Assembly: GCA_005888335.1 (NCBI GenBank)
Contig: VAWY01000124.1
Location: 12,149 to 76,148 of the forward strand
DNA: 64,000 bases
DNA from: Actinomycetota bacterium
GTDB taxonomy: Bacteria > Actinomycetota > Thermoleophilia > Solirubrobacterales > Solirubrobacteraceae
Reading direction: 5' to 3'
Notes under the pieces: generated by a model
The model's database searches: none
Told to the model about the DNA's origin: nothing
What the model saw: the letters and a program-made list of their open reading frames with translations, nothing else
Program-made: the position numbers and the translations under genes
In this document: positions 15,962 to 24,921 of the stretch, one piece after another
Layout: every line of letters begins with the position of its first letter
How positions within the stretch are numbered: the first letter of the stretch is position 1

Positions 15962-17539
15962 ATGTCCACGTTGACCTACCAGCCTGAGGCCGAGCGCTAC
16001 TACGCCGAGGGGTACTGGCGCTCGGGCGATCTCTGGAGCGACTTCGCCAAGCGTGCCGACGAGAACCCGGCGAAGATCGCCCTCGTCCTCGACGGCCGGC
16101 AGGTCACGTACGACGAGCTGCGCCGCGCGGCGGTCGGCGTGTCGGCGCGCCTCGCCGACGGCGGGGTGCAGCCGGGCGACGTTGTCGTCCTGCTCGGCCG
16201 CCACTCGATCGAGGCGGCCGTGGCGATGCTCGGGTGCCTGCACCGCGGCGTCGTGCTGGCGCCGCTTCCGCCGATGTTCGGCGTGGGCCAGCTGTCGGCG
16301 CTGATCGCGCAGACCCGCGCCACCGGCCTCATCGGCTTCGGTGGCGACAAGGAGATCGCCAAGTGCCATGAGGTCGCCGACCAGGTGCCGTTCGTCCTGG
16401 CGGTGCGGCCGGACCTGGTCGACGAGCTCGCCGCCGCGTCGCCCTCCGCCGACCGGGTGGCGCGCCATGCCGACGACCTCGCCATGGTGCTGCACTCGTC
16501 GGGCACGACGTCGGCGCCCAAGGGCATCGCGCACTCGAGCAACACGCTGCGCTACGCGACCGAGGGCGTGTGCCGCCGCTGGGAGCTGACCGGCGAGGAC
16601 GTCTATCTCGTCGTCTGCGAGTTCGGCTTCGTGGGCGGCCTTGTCTTCGGCTACTTCCCGGTCCTGCTCAACGGCGCGACGGGGGTGCTCGTGAACCGCT
16701 GGAACGCCGAGGACGCGCTGCGTCTCGTCGAGGAGCATCGGTGCACCTACGTGCTGCTGATGCCGACGCACGCGGCCGATGTCCTGCAAGCCGCGCGGGA
16801 GACGAGCCGCGACCTGTCGTCGATGCGGGCCCTTGCCGCACCTGGCCTGACCCGCGAGCGCCGCTTGGCCATGAAGGAGGCCTTCGGGCTGCCGCCGCTG
16901 GCCGACTACGGCCTCTCCGAGGTGCCCGGCCACGCCGCCCACGGGCTCCGCGAGGCCGACGACAAGGTCGTGACGACGGAGGGCCGGCCGTACGACGGCA
17001 CGGAGATCCGCATCTTCGACGAGGACGAGCAGCCGCTCGGGCCCGCCGAGATCGGCTCCGTGGTCGTCAACGGGCCGAGCCGCTTCCTCGGCTTCCTCGG
17101 CAACGACGAGCTGACGCGCGAGTCGCTGACCGACTGGGGCGGCTATCGCACGGGCGACCTGGGCTACCTCGACGAGGACGGCCACCTCGTCTACGTCGGG
17201 CGCAGCAAGGACATCATCCGCCGCGGCGGCGTGACGGTCGTCCCGGCCGAGCTCGAGCCGGTGATCATGAAGCACCCCGCCGTGCATGAGGTCGCCGTCG
17301 TCCCGCTCCCCGACGACCGGCTCGGCGAGCGCGCATGCGCGGCGATCGTCCCTGAGCCCGGGGAGTCGGCGCCGACGCTCGAGGAGCTGCAGCAGTTCCT
17401 CGACGCCGAGGGCGTCGCGAAGTACACGTGGCCCGAGTCGGTCGAGGTCTTCGAGGACTTCCCGCGGACGCCGTCGCTGAAGGTGGTCAAGCGCGACCTT
17501 GTGCGCCAGATCGTCGAGCGCTCGGCGGTCGCGCGATGA
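15962..17539 (+). CDS. AMP-dependent acyl-CoA ligase (cyclohexanecarboxylate/aryl-CoA ligase type)
   Basis: A 525-residue ANL enzyme. It has MVLHSSGTTSAPKGI, DYGLSEVPGH, YRTGDLGYLDEDGHLVYVGRSKDIIRRGG and a C-terminal catalytic Lys region TPSLKVVKRDL. The sequence groups by eye with the CaiC/cyclohexanecarboxylate-CoA ligase branch rather than with the long-chain type at 2447. It heads an operon (ligase, TetR, NTF2-like, DUF35, thiolase) in which all genes overlap by 4 to 17 bases, so it probably activates the substrate whose acyl-CoA the operon degrades. Confidence 0.9.
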   Translation: MSTLTYQPEAERYYAEGYWRSGDLWSDFAKRADENPAKIALVLDGRQVTYDELRRAAVGVSARLADGGVQPGDVVVLLGRHSIEAAVAMLGCLHRGVVLAPLPPMFGVGQLSALIAQTRATGLIGFGGDKEIAKCHEVADQVPFVLAVRPDLVDELAAASPSADRVARHADDLAMVLHSSGTTSAPKGIAHSSNTLRYATEGVCRRWELTGEDVYLVVCEFGFVGGLVFGYFPVLLNGATGVLVNRWNAEDALRLVEEHRCTYVLLMPTHAADVLQAARETSRDLSSMRALAAPGLTRERRLAMKEAFGLPPLADYGLSEVPGHAAHGLREADDKVVTTEGRPYDGTEIRIFDEDEQPLGPAEIGSVVVNGPSRFLGFLGNDELTRESLTDWGGYRTGDLGYLDEDGHLVYVGRSKDIIRRGGVTVVPAELEPVIMKHPAVHEVAVVPLPDDRLGERACAAIVPEPGESAPTLEELQQFLDAEGVAKYTWPESVEVFEDFPRTPSLKVVKRDLVRQIVERSAVAR

Positions 17540-18162
17540 GCGGCACCAAGCGCACCGACATCCTGGAGGCGGCGATCGAGCGCTTCGGCCGCGACGGCTA
17601 CGAGGAGACGAAGTGGGCGGACATCGCCGCCGACGTCGGGCTCGGGCCCACCGCGCTCTACCACTACTTCGAGTCCAAGCAGCACTGCCTCTACGTCATC
17701 CTCGACCAGGCGATCGACGACTTCCGCGCCCGCTTCGCGCTGATCACCGCGGACGCGCCGAGCGCCCTGGACGGGCTCCTCGCGGTCCTGCACGACTGCT
17801 TCGACCTGTCCGAGCACGACGTGCTCCGCAACCGCGTCCTCGTCGCCGAGCAGGGGCTGCTGTCGAGCCGCCGGCCGTCACCGCGCGAGGAGGAGGCGCG
17901 CCGGGCGGCGCGCGACCGCACGCGCGACCTCGAGTTCGCCTGGGCGAGCTTCCTCGCGCGGGCCATGCGGGAGGGCGCCATTCACCACAACGACCCCCGG
18001 CTGCTCACGCGGGCCGTCCTCGGCCTCTACAACAGCATCTGGCACTGGTACCGGCCCAACGGCCACGTCGGCCTGGACCAGGTTCGCGCCTTCTTCATCG
18101 CGCGGGCGCTGGCCATGCTGGGGGTCGCTCCCGAGTCCTCTCGTCCGCGAATGGCCGCATGA
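17536..18162 (+). CDS. TetR-family transcriptional regulator
   Basis: A 208-residue TetR protein. The HTH (KRTDILEAAIERFGRDGYEE then TKWADIAADVGLGPTALYHYFESK) is close to that of the regulator at 10741 and so are LRNRVLVAEQ and the SIWHWYRPNG segment near the end. ATG 17536 overlaps the ligase stop (ATGA). The two paralogues probably share the TGAAsTsAsTTCA operator but may answer to different acyl-CoA ligands. Being the second gene of an operon driven by site 9, it would autoregulate. Confidence 0.92.
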   Translation: MSGTKRTDILEAAIERFGRDGYEETKWADIAADVGLGPTALYHYFESKQHCLYVILDQAIDDFRARFALITADAPSALDGLLAVLHDCFDLSEHDVLRNRVLVAEQGLLSSRRPSPREEEARRAARDRTRDLEFAWASFLARAMREGAIHHNDPRLLTRAVLGLYNSIWHWYRPNGHVGLDQVRAFFIARALAMLGVAPESSRPRMAA

Positions 18163-18551
18163 GCTTCTTCGAGCGCTACTTCGAGGCCCTCGACGGGCCA
18201 CAGCCGCACTCCTCGCTCGACCTCGTCGCCGACGGCGTCCACTTCTCGATCCAGTGGGCGGCCGGCACGGACGCCAAGAGCCGGCAGTTCGTGGGTGGGC
18301 GCGAGGAGCTGCGCGGCTTCATCGACGCGGGGGACACGACGGGCTGGGCGCACCACATCCTGTGGAGCGGCGCCGCCGACGGAGTCGAGTTCGCGCTCGG
18401 CGAGACGCGCTGGGACGACACCGGCGAGCGCATCGGGACGTTCCTTGCCGTGGCGCAACTCGACGACCACGGCCGCATGACCCGCTACATGGTCGCCCGC
18501 AGCCCCGCGATCGCCTTCTCGCAGGAGACCGCCGATGCTCGAGCAGACTGA
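18159..18551 (+). CDS. NTF2/SnoaL-like protein, paralogue 1
   Basis: A 130-residue protein starting MSFFERYFEALDGPQPHSSL. The alpha-plus-beta pattern and length fit the NTF2-like fold of small isomerases, hydratases and binding proteins. It is clearly homologous to the protein at 24550 (shared FALDGP, GG-EELR-F, GET-W/Y-D-TGER, RYMVAR-PAI). Its ATG overlaps the tetR stop and its end overlaps the next gene by 17 bases. No catalytic residues can be named; a steroid-isomerase or hydratase-like role is only a possibility. Confidence 0.8.
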   Translation: MSFFERYFEALDGPQPHSSLDLVADGVHFSIQWAAGTDAKSRQFVGGREELRGFIDAGDTTGWAHHILWSGAADGVEFALGETRWDDTGERIGTFLAVAQLDDHGRMTRYMVARSPAIAFSQETADARAD

Positions 18552-18972
18552 GTTCACGCCCGTCGCCGACGGGCTCATCGCGGGCACGGCGAGCCGCCCG
18601 GAGCTGATCGGCTCGGCTTGCGAGCGCTGCGGGACGGTGACGTTCCCGCGCCAGGCGTCGTGCCCGCGCTGCACGTCGACCGACGTCCGCGAGCGCCGCC
18701 TGGCGCGCCGGGGGACGCTCTGGACGTGGACGATCCAGTGCTTTGCGCCGAAGTCGCCGCCGTACGCCGGGGCCGCCGGCGACGAGTTCGAGCCCTACGG
18801 CGTCGGCTACGTCGAGCTCCCCGGCGAGGTCCGGGTCGAGGCCCGGCTCACCGAGGCCGATCCCGAGCGGCTGCAGATCGGCATGCCGATGGAGCTGACG
18901 CTCATACCGGCGCCGGGCGATCCGAGCCGCGTCACCTTCGCCTTCCGGCCGCTGGAGGAGGACGAGGCATGA
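18535..18972 (+). CDS. DUF35 OB-fold/zinc-ribbon protein, thiolase partner
   Basis: A 145-residue protein with a rubredoxin-like zinc ribbon (CERCG near residue 30 and CPRC about 14 residues later) followed by an OB-fold (GTLWTWTIQCFAPKSPPY, EPYGVGYVELPGEVRVEARL). This domain binds acyl-CoA and forms a complex with lipid-transfer-type thiolases, for example the ChsH2 DUF35 domain with Ltp2. The thiolase gene follows with an ATGA overlap, which strongly supports that complex here. Confidence 0.92.
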   Translation: MLEQTEFTPVADGLIAGTASRPELIGSACERCGTVTFPRQASCPRCTSTDVRERRLARRGTLWTWTIQCFAPKSPPYAGAAGDEFEPYGVGYVELPGEVRVEARLTEADPERLQIGMPMELTLIPAPGDPSRVTFAFRPLEEDEA

Positions 18973-20117
18973 CCACCGACGTGGCCGTCGCCGGCCTCGG
19001 GATCCACCCGTTCGGCCGGCACCCCGGCGTCTCGGGTCTCGAGATGGCCGCCGTCGCCGCCCGCCGCGCCCTCGCTGACGCGGGCATCGGCTGGGAGGAC
19101 GTCGACTTCGCCGCCGGCGGGTCGGACGCCGCGGGCAACGCCGACACGTCGGTGTCGGTGCTGGGGCTGACGGGCCTGCCGTTCATCAACGTCAAGAACG
19201 GCTGCGCCACCGGCGGCTCGGCCCTGACGACGGCCCACGCGATGCTCTCGGCCGGCTCGGCCGAGGTCGCCCTCGTCGTCGGCTTCGACAAGCACCCGCC
19301 GGGCGCCTTCAACCCGCTGCCCGAGGAGTGGGGCATCGGCTCGTGGTACGGCGAGACCGGCCTCATGCTCACGACGCAGTTCTTCGCGATGAAGATCCAG
19401 CGCTACATGCGCGAGCACGGCATCAGCGAGTCGACGCTCGCCAAGATCGCCGCGAAGGCGTTCGAGAACGGGTCGCGCAACCCGAACGCCTGGCGCCGCA
19501 CACCGCTCTCCGAGGACGAGGTCCTCGCCTCCAAGATGGTCAACCACCCGTTGCGCCAGTACATGTTCTGCTCGCCCGGGGAGGGCGCCGTCGCCCTCGT
19601 CCTCGCGCGCGGCGAGCGCGCCCGGCGGCTCGCCGGCAAGCCCGTCTTCCTGCGCTCGGTGGCCTTCCGGACGCGGCGCTTCGGCTCGTTCGAGGTCTTC
19701 AGTCCTTCGATCCCGGTCGAGTCGGCGCCCTCGCCGACGGCCGAGGCGGCCGCCGCCGCCTTCGAGCAGGCGGGCGTCGGCCCCGCGGACGTTCAAGTCG
19801 CGCAGCTGCAGGACACCGAGTCGGGGGCCGAGGTCATGCACCTCGCCGAGACGGGCCTGTGCGAGCACGGCGAGCAGGAGTCGCTCGTCCAGAGCGGTGC
19901 GACGCGGATCGACGGCCGGCTGCCCGTGAACACCGACGGCGGCTGCCTGGCGTGCGGCGAGCCGATCGGGGCCTCGGGGCTCCGGCAGGTCCACGAGGTC
20001 GCCCTCCAGCTGCGCGGCGACGCCGGTGACCGCCAGGTCCCCGGGTCGCCGCGCGTCGGCTTCACGCAGGTCTACGGCGCCCCCGGCGTCAGCGCCTGCA
20101 CCGTGCTCAGCGTCTGA
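18969..20117 (+). CDS. Lipid-transfer-type thiolase (SCP2/Ltp2-like)
   Basis: A 382-residue thiolase-fold enzyme. The nucleophile Cys79 is in KNGCATGG. The C-terminal motif reads CGEPIGASGLRQVHE, with Glu in place of the His of GHPxGxSG in condensing thiolases, and an early NTDGGCLAC. This pattern occurs in the lipid-transfer group, whose member Ltp2 with DUF35 acts as a retro-aldolase on steroid side chains. Chain cleavage of a branched acyl-CoA is therefore the likely job. Its 3' end overlaps the convergent flavoprotein gene by 46 bp. Confidence 0.9.
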   Translation: MTTDVAVAGLGIHPFGRHPGVSGLEMAAVAARRALADAGIGWEDVDFAAGGSDAAGNADTSVSVLGLTGLPFINVKNGCATGGSALTTAHAMLSAGSAEVALVVGFDKHPPGAFNPLPEEWGIGSWYGETGLMLTTQFFAMKIQRYMREHGISESTLAKIAAKAFENGSRNPNAWRRTPLSEDEVLASKMVNHPLRQYMFCSPGEGAVALVLARGERARRLAGKPVFLRSVAFRTRRFGSFEVFSPSIPVESAPSPTAEAAAAAFEQAGVGPADVQVAQLQDTESGAEVMHLAETGLCEHGEQESLVQSGATRIDGRLPVNTDGGCLACGEPIGASGLRQVHEVALQLRGDAGDRQVPGSPRVGFTQVYGAPGVSACTVLSV

Positions 20118-21451
20118 CCGGCGAGCGCGGTCCTGGCCGCCTCGAGGCCGAAGGCGAGCGCCGTTGCGAGCCCTCCCGCGTAGGCCTGGTGGAAGACGCC
20201 GCCGGCGTCCGCGCCCGCCGCGAGGAGCCCCGGGACCGGCTCGCCACGGTCGTCGAGCACGCGCGCGCGCTCGTCGATGCGAAGGCCTCCGAAGGTGAAG
20301 GTGATCGCCGGGATGACCTCGATGACGTAGTAGGGAGGGGAGAGCAGAGGCGCGGCGTCGAGCTCGCGCGACGGCGAGAGCCGGCCCTCCGTGCACTGCC
20401 GGTTGAACTCGTGGAGCGCGTCGCGCGCCGCCGGGCCGGGATAGCCCCACTCCTCGGGGAGCGCCTCGAACTCGTCGATGTCCTCCGCGATCGCGGCGCG
20501 CGCGCCGCGGCGGTAGGCGAGGGCGAACTTGTCCAGCGGCTCGACGCCCTCGACGTACGGGGCGAGCATCCACTCGTCGTGCACGCGCTGGTCGGTCACG
20601 AGGAGCGCCCGAGCCTCGGGCTGCTCGAGGACGCGCAGCGTGCTGAGGTGGTCACCGAGCGTCTCGTCGCAGAAGCGGCGGCCCTCGAGGTTCAGCAGCA
20701 CGCCGTGCTCGCTGTGGTAGAAGGTCAGGTCGGTGAACTCGAGCGGGTTCCCGTACGCGACGCGCGACGGGATCAGATGGCCGTAGAAGCCGGCGCCGTC
20801 GCCCGTGAACGCGCTGCCGGCCTCGAGGCCGAGCCGCAGCCCGTCGCCGGTGCTGTGCGGGTTGGCCCGCAGCGGGATGTCGGCGGCGAGCGGATGGACG
20901 TGGCGAGCGCGCAGCTCCGCGTCGCCTCCGAAGCCCCCCGTGGCGAGCAGCGTCGTGCGTGCGCCGACCTCCCGTGTCCGCCCTGAGCGGTCGACGACCT
21001 CGGACCCCGTCACGCGCCCGCCGTCGACGAGCAGGCGCCGCGCCTCGGTGCCCACGAGGATCTCGCCGCGCTCGCGCACCAGGCGCTCGCAGGCCAGCAG
21101 GTAGTTGGCCAGGTCGGTCTCTCGCCCGCGGCCGTAGCCGAGGACCGTGACCGGATCCTTCACGTCGACGCCGAGCGACCCCACCCAGGCGATGCCTTGG
21201 TCGTAGGCCTCGACGACCCGGTCGGCGAGCGCGTGATCACCGTCGGGGTTGACCTCGTGCATCACCTCCAGGGTCGGCGCCGTCCAGATGAACCCGGCGT
21301 ACGCCGCCGAGCCCCCGATCGCCTCGCCCTTCTCCACGAGGACGACGGTGGCTCCATCGCGCGCGGCGCGGGCCGCGGCGCTCATCCCCGCCATCCCGCC
21401 GCCGAGGACGAGGAGGTCGACCTGTTCAGGTTCTGTGGGACTCATGCGCAT
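20072..21451 (-). CDS. FAD-dependent oxidoreductase (fumarate reductase/3-ketosteroid dehydrogenase family)
   Basis: A 459-residue flavoprotein. The N-terminal Rossmann motif is LVLGGGMAGMSAAARAARDG with the Glu in VLVEKG. The second FAD motif, ATGGFGGD, the substrate domain, and C-terminal VPGLLAAGADAGGVFHQAYAGGLATALAFG follow. The family includes succinate dehydrogenases, urocanate reductase and ketosteroid dehydrogenases that add or remove C=C bonds. The start is MRMSPTEP at 21451 or two codons later. A TGAA palindrome lies 15 bp upstream. Confidence 0.9.
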   Translation of the reverse strand: MRMSPTEPEQVDLLVLGGGMAGMSAAARAARDGATVVLVEKGEAIGGSAAYAGFIWTAPTLEVMHEVNPDGDHALADRVVEAYDQGIAWVGSLGVDVKDPVTVLGYGRGRETDLANYLLACERLVRERGEILVGTEARRLLVDGGRVTGSEVVDRSGRTREVGARTTLLATGGFGGDAELRARHVHPLAADIPLRANPHSTGDGLRLGLEAGSAFTGDGAGFYGHLIPSRVAYGNPLEFTDLTFYHSEHGVLLNLEGRRFCDETLGDHLSTLRVLEQPEARALLVTDQRVHDEWMLAPYVEGVEPLDKFALAYRRGARAAIAEDIDEFEALPEEWGYPGPAARDALHEFNRQCTEGRLSPSRELDAAPLLSPPYYVIEVIPAITFTFGGLRIDERARVLDDRGEPVPGLLAAGADAGGVFHQAYAGGLATALAFGLEAARTALAGQTLSTVQALTPGAP

Positions 21452-21465
21452 CTCTCCGTGATTTA

Positions 21466-21478
21466 TGAAGTGAATTCA
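21466..21478. promoter_or_regulatory. TGAA palindrome, site 10
   Basis: TGAAGTGAATTCA, near-perfect, sits between the divergent flavoprotein gene (21451) and the SDR gene (21567), so it could control both. Confidence 0.65.
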
Positions 21479-21566
21479 ACTTGGGCGTATCGTAGGCGCC
21501 GCTCGCCGCGCGCGCAAGCCCCGCGCGCGCTCGAACGGCAAGGCGCTCGTGTACGGTCCGCCTCCC

Positions 21567-22289
21567 ATGCCCGACCGCGCCGCCCTCGTCACCGGAGCCT
21601 CTCGGGGCATCGGCTATGCGCTGGCGGACACCCTCGGCGCTGAGGGCTACGGGCTTACCCTCGCCGCGCGCAAGCCGGACACGCTCGAGCAGGCCGCGTC
21701 GCAGCTGCAGGCCAAGGGCTACGACGTCGAGTTCGTCGCGGGCAGCATGGCCGACGAGGAGGCGATCCGCTCGGCGGTCGCCCGCCACCGCGAGCGCTTT
21801 GGCCGCCTCGATGTGCTCGTGAACAACGCCGGCGTCGGCATCGGCGCGCCGGTCGACGAGCACCAGACCAAGTACGTCGACATGCAGCTCGACGTCAACC
21901 TCCGCGCGATCGTCCTGTTCTACCGCGAGTGCACCGAGCTGCTCCGCGCCGCAGGCGCCGAGCACCGGAACGCGCTCGTGGTGAACCTGGCGTCCATGGC
22001 CGCCAAGGTGCCGTCGCCGTGGCTGTCGGTCTACTCGGCCGCCAAGGCCGGTGTCGCGGCCTACACCGTGGCCATGAACAAGGAGCTCAACAACGCCGGC
22101 GTGAAGTCCGTCGCCTTCTGCCCCGGCTTCGTGGACACCGACATGACCGACTACGTGAAGGGCACGATCTCCGCCGAGGAGATGATCAGCACGAGCGACA
22201 TCGCCGAGGCGCTGCGCTTCCTCCTCCGGCTCTCGCCCAACTGCGTCGTCCCCGAGATCATGTTCCACCGCCCGGGGGACGTGAGCTAG
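21567..22289 (+). CDS. SDR-family oxidoreductase
   Basis: A 240-residue short-chain dehydrogenase starting MPDRAALVTGASRGIGYALAD; a GTG six codons upstream is possible but has no better ribosome site. VNNAGVG, NLASMAAK (Ser), YSAAK (Tyr-Lys) and PGFVDTDM are intact. It ends with a short C-terminus lacking the usual GG. It is monocistronic: a perfect hairpin follows two bases after the stop. Substrate not deducible. Confidence 0.87.
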   Translation: MPDRAALVTGASRGIGYALADTLGAEGYGLTLAARKPDTLEQAASQLQAKGYDVEFVAGSMADEEAIRSAVARHRERFGRLDVLVNNAGVGIGAPVDEHQTKYVDMQLDVNLRAIVLFYRECTELLRAAGAEHRNALVVNLASMAAKVPSPWLSVYSAAKAGVAAYTVAMNKELNNAGVKSVAFCPGFVDTDMTDYVKGTISAEEMISTSDIAEALRFLLRLSPNCVVPEIMFHRPGDVS

Positions 22290-22290
22290 A

Positions 22291-22316
22291 CCGAAGTTCC
22301 CTCGCGGGAACTTCGG
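22291..22316 (+). terminator. Perfect 11-bp hairpin after SDR gene
   Basis: CCGAAGTTCCC (22291-22301), loop TCGC, then the exact complement to 22316. A second GC hairpin, GCCCGGGC/GCCCGGG type, follows at about 22326-22343. There is no T-run, as is common for high-GC actinobacterial terminators. It may serve both strands. Confidence 0.65.
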
Positions 22317-22317
22317 G

Positions 22318-22467
22318 CTAGAGGCGCCCGGGCTTGCCCGGGACAGGCCCCGGGCAGCGGACCAGCGACGCGATGACGAGCGCTCGCTGGCTCCGGCGCC
22401 AGTGCTCGGGCTGGCCGCCCGGGCGCGAGGCTTGGGGGGCGCGGCGCAGCTGCTGATCCTCACGCAT
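22318..22467 (-). CDS. Possible small protein (49 aa)
   Basis: ATG 22467 is preceded by CAGGAGGCCCGCC, a strong ribosome site at good spacing, inside the end of the next small frame. The 49-residue product (MREDQQLRRAPQ...) is basic, Pro/Arg-rich and unlike any family I know. Its stop lies against the hairpin at 22291-22316. It could be a real miniprotein, a leader peptide, or chance. The stretch 22317-22691 has no other gene. Confidence 0.35.
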   Translation of the reverse strand: MREDQQLRRAPQASRPGGQPEHWRRSQRALVIASLVRCPGPVPGKPGRL

Positions 22468-22597
22468 GGCGGGCCTCCTGAAGGCCGGGCGCCCCGGTCG
22501 CGCGGACGACGCGACGGCTTGGGATCTCGCGCACGACGGCGCGGGAGTAGAGGTGGGCGGCGATGCGGTCGGACTGCGCGGACGGCGTGGTCTTCAT
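22460..22597 (-). CDS. Possible small protein (45 aa)
   Basis: ATG 22597 is preceded by AGGAGATGGTGAG. The 45-residue product begins MKTTPSAQSDRIAAHLYSR and overlaps the start of the next small frame by 8 bp. Two successive short frames, each with a good ribosome site, are more than expected by chance, but the coding content is not convincing. It would be divergent from the alcohol dehydrogenase and share its TGAA-containing promoter region. Confidence 0.35.
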   Translation of the reverse strand: MKTTPSAQSDRIAAHLYSRAVVREIPSRRVVRATGAPGLQEARHA

Positions 22598-22651
22598 CTC
22601 ACCATCTCCTGTGGCGGATGGCGTTCTCGGCAACTGGCCGAACAGTACGCC

Positions 22652-22669
22652 CGAACTGAAGTCATGTCA
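22652..22669. promoter_or_regulatory. TGAA palindrome, site 11 (overlapping copies)
   Basis: CGAACTGAAGTCA (22652-22664) and TGAAGTCATGTCA (22657-22669) each keep about 10-11 of 13 positions. They lie just upstream of the zinc alcohol dehydrogenase start. Confidence 0.5.
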
Positions 22670-22691
22670 AGAAACTGCTATGCTCACCGCC

Positions 22692-23726
22692 ATGAGAGCC
22701 GTGCAGCTGATCGCCTGGGAGCGGCCCGCGGAGCTCCGCGACGTCCCGCGTCCGGAGCCGGGGCCCGGCGAGGTGCTGCTCGAGGTCCGCGCGGCAGGGC
22801 TGTGCCACTCCGACCTGCACCTGATGCACTGGCCGGCCGGCACGCTGCCCTACGAGCTCCCGTTCACGCTCGGCCACGAGGTGGCCGGGACGGTCGCGGA
22901 GCTCGGGGAGGGCACGGACGGCATCCGGGTCGGCGACTCGGTCCTCGTCTACGGCCCCTGGGGCTGCGGCCGCTGCCCGCGCTGCAGCCTCGGCGAGGAG
23001 CACCTGTGCCAGGCCAAGAACGGGCGGCCCGGAGGCGGCTGCGGGCTGGGTCGCGACGGCGGCCTCGCCGAATACGTGGTCCTCCCGTCGCCGCGGCTCG
23101 CGGTCCCGATCGGCGACCTGGACCCCGCGGCCGCCGCTCCGCTCGCCGACGCCGCGCTGACGCCCTACCACGCGATCAAGCGCGCCCTGCCGGTGCTGCG
23201 CCCCGGCTCCGCGGCCGTCGTGATCGGCGTCGGCGGCCTGGGGCACGTGGCCGTGCAGCTGCTGCGCGCGCTCACCGCCTGCCGCATCGTCGCCGTCGAC
23301 CTGCGCGAGGACGCGCTCCGCCTGGCCGCGCACGCCGGCGCGGACGTCACGCTGCACGCCGACGGGCTCACGCCCGGTGAGGTGCGCGCCGCGGCCGGCG
23401 GCCGCGGGGCCGAGCTGGTCCTCGACTTCGTCGGCGTCGACGCGACGCTGGCGCTCGCCGCCGCAACGGTCGCCGCCGGCGGCCACGTCTCGATCGCCGG
23501 CGTCGGCGGCGGCACGTTCCCGATGCGTTTCGGCGCCGTGCCGCCGGAGACGCCGGTGATCATCACGAACTGGGGGACCCGCTCCGAGCTCGCGGAGGTC
23601 GTCGAGCTCGCCCGGTCGGGAGCGGTCGCGATCGAGGTCGACCGCGTGCCGCTCGAGGCCGTTCCCGCCGCATACGTACGTCTGGAGGCCGGCGACGTGC
23701 GCGGTCGCGTCGTCGCCGTCCCGTGA
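22692..23726 (+). CDS. Zinc-dependent alcohol dehydrogenase (MDR family)
   Basis: About 344 residues from ATG 22692 (MRAVQLIAWERP); ATG 22680 is also possible. Catalytic zinc ligands are in GLCHSD and GHE, with VLVYGPWGCGRCPRC and EEHLC giving the four-Cys structural zinc site. The NAD motif is VIGVGGLGHVAVQLLRA with the Asp in VAVDLRE, indicating NAD preference. It oxidises an alcohol to an aldehyde or ketone. It starts the run ADH, SDR, NTF2-like, SDR, whose spacing and overlaps indicate one operon. Confidence 0.9.
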   Translation: MRAVQLIAWERPAELRDVPRPEPGPGEVLLEVRAAGLCHSDLHLMHWPAGTLPYELPFTLGHEVAGTVAELGEGTDGIRVGDSVLVYGPWGCGRCPRCSLGEEHLCQAKNGRPGGGCGLGRDGGLAEYVVLPSPRLAVPIGDLDPAAAAPLADAALTPYHAIKRALPVLRPGSAAVVIGVGGLGHVAVQLLRALTACRIVAVDLREDALRLAAHAGADVTLHADGLTPGEVRAAAGGRGAELVLDFVGVDATLALAAATVAAGGHVSIAGVGGGTFPMRFGAVPPETPVIITNWGTRSELAEVVELARSGAVAIEVDRVPLEAVPAAYVRLEAGDVRGRVVAVP

Positions 23727-23740
23727 AACGAGGAGGAGCC

Positions 23741-24549
<809 letters not shown>

Positions 24550-24553
<4 letters not shown>

Positions 24554-24921
24554 CGTTCTTCGAGCGCTTCTTCGGCGCCCTCGACGGCCCCGACCCGGCA
24601 TCGTCGCTCGGCTTCGTCGCCGACGACTTGCGGTTTGCGATCTTCTGGACCGCGGGCGCCGGTCGCGAGAGCGAGCAGCATCTCGGCGGCAAGGAGGAGC
24701 TGCGCCAGTTCGTCGAGGCGGGTGGTGTCCGCACCTGGACGCATCGCATCACACACACCGCGCGCGTCGACGGCGTCGAGATGGTCCTGGGCGAGACCCG
24801 GTACGACGAGACCGGCGAGCGCGCGGCGACGTTCGTCGCCTCCGCCGAGCTCGACGACGAGGGACGGATGATCCGCTACATGGTCGCGCGCACGCCGGCC
24901 ATCGGCTTCGGGGAGGCATGA
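24550..24921 (+). CDS. NTF2/SnoaL-like protein, paralogue 2
   Basis: A 123-residue homologue of the protein at 18159 (MTFFERFFGALDGPDPASSL, LGETRYDETGER, RYMVARTPAIGF). Both ends overlap neighbouring SDR genes by 4 bases, so it is produced together with them, which suggests a physical or pathway partnership. No catalytic residues can be assigned. Confidence 0.8.

Noticed and set aside
20072..20117. 46-bp overlap of the thiolase and flavoprotein genes as a possible annotation error
   Set aside because: Both C-termini fit their families, and convergent overlaps of this size are common in compact high-GC genomes.
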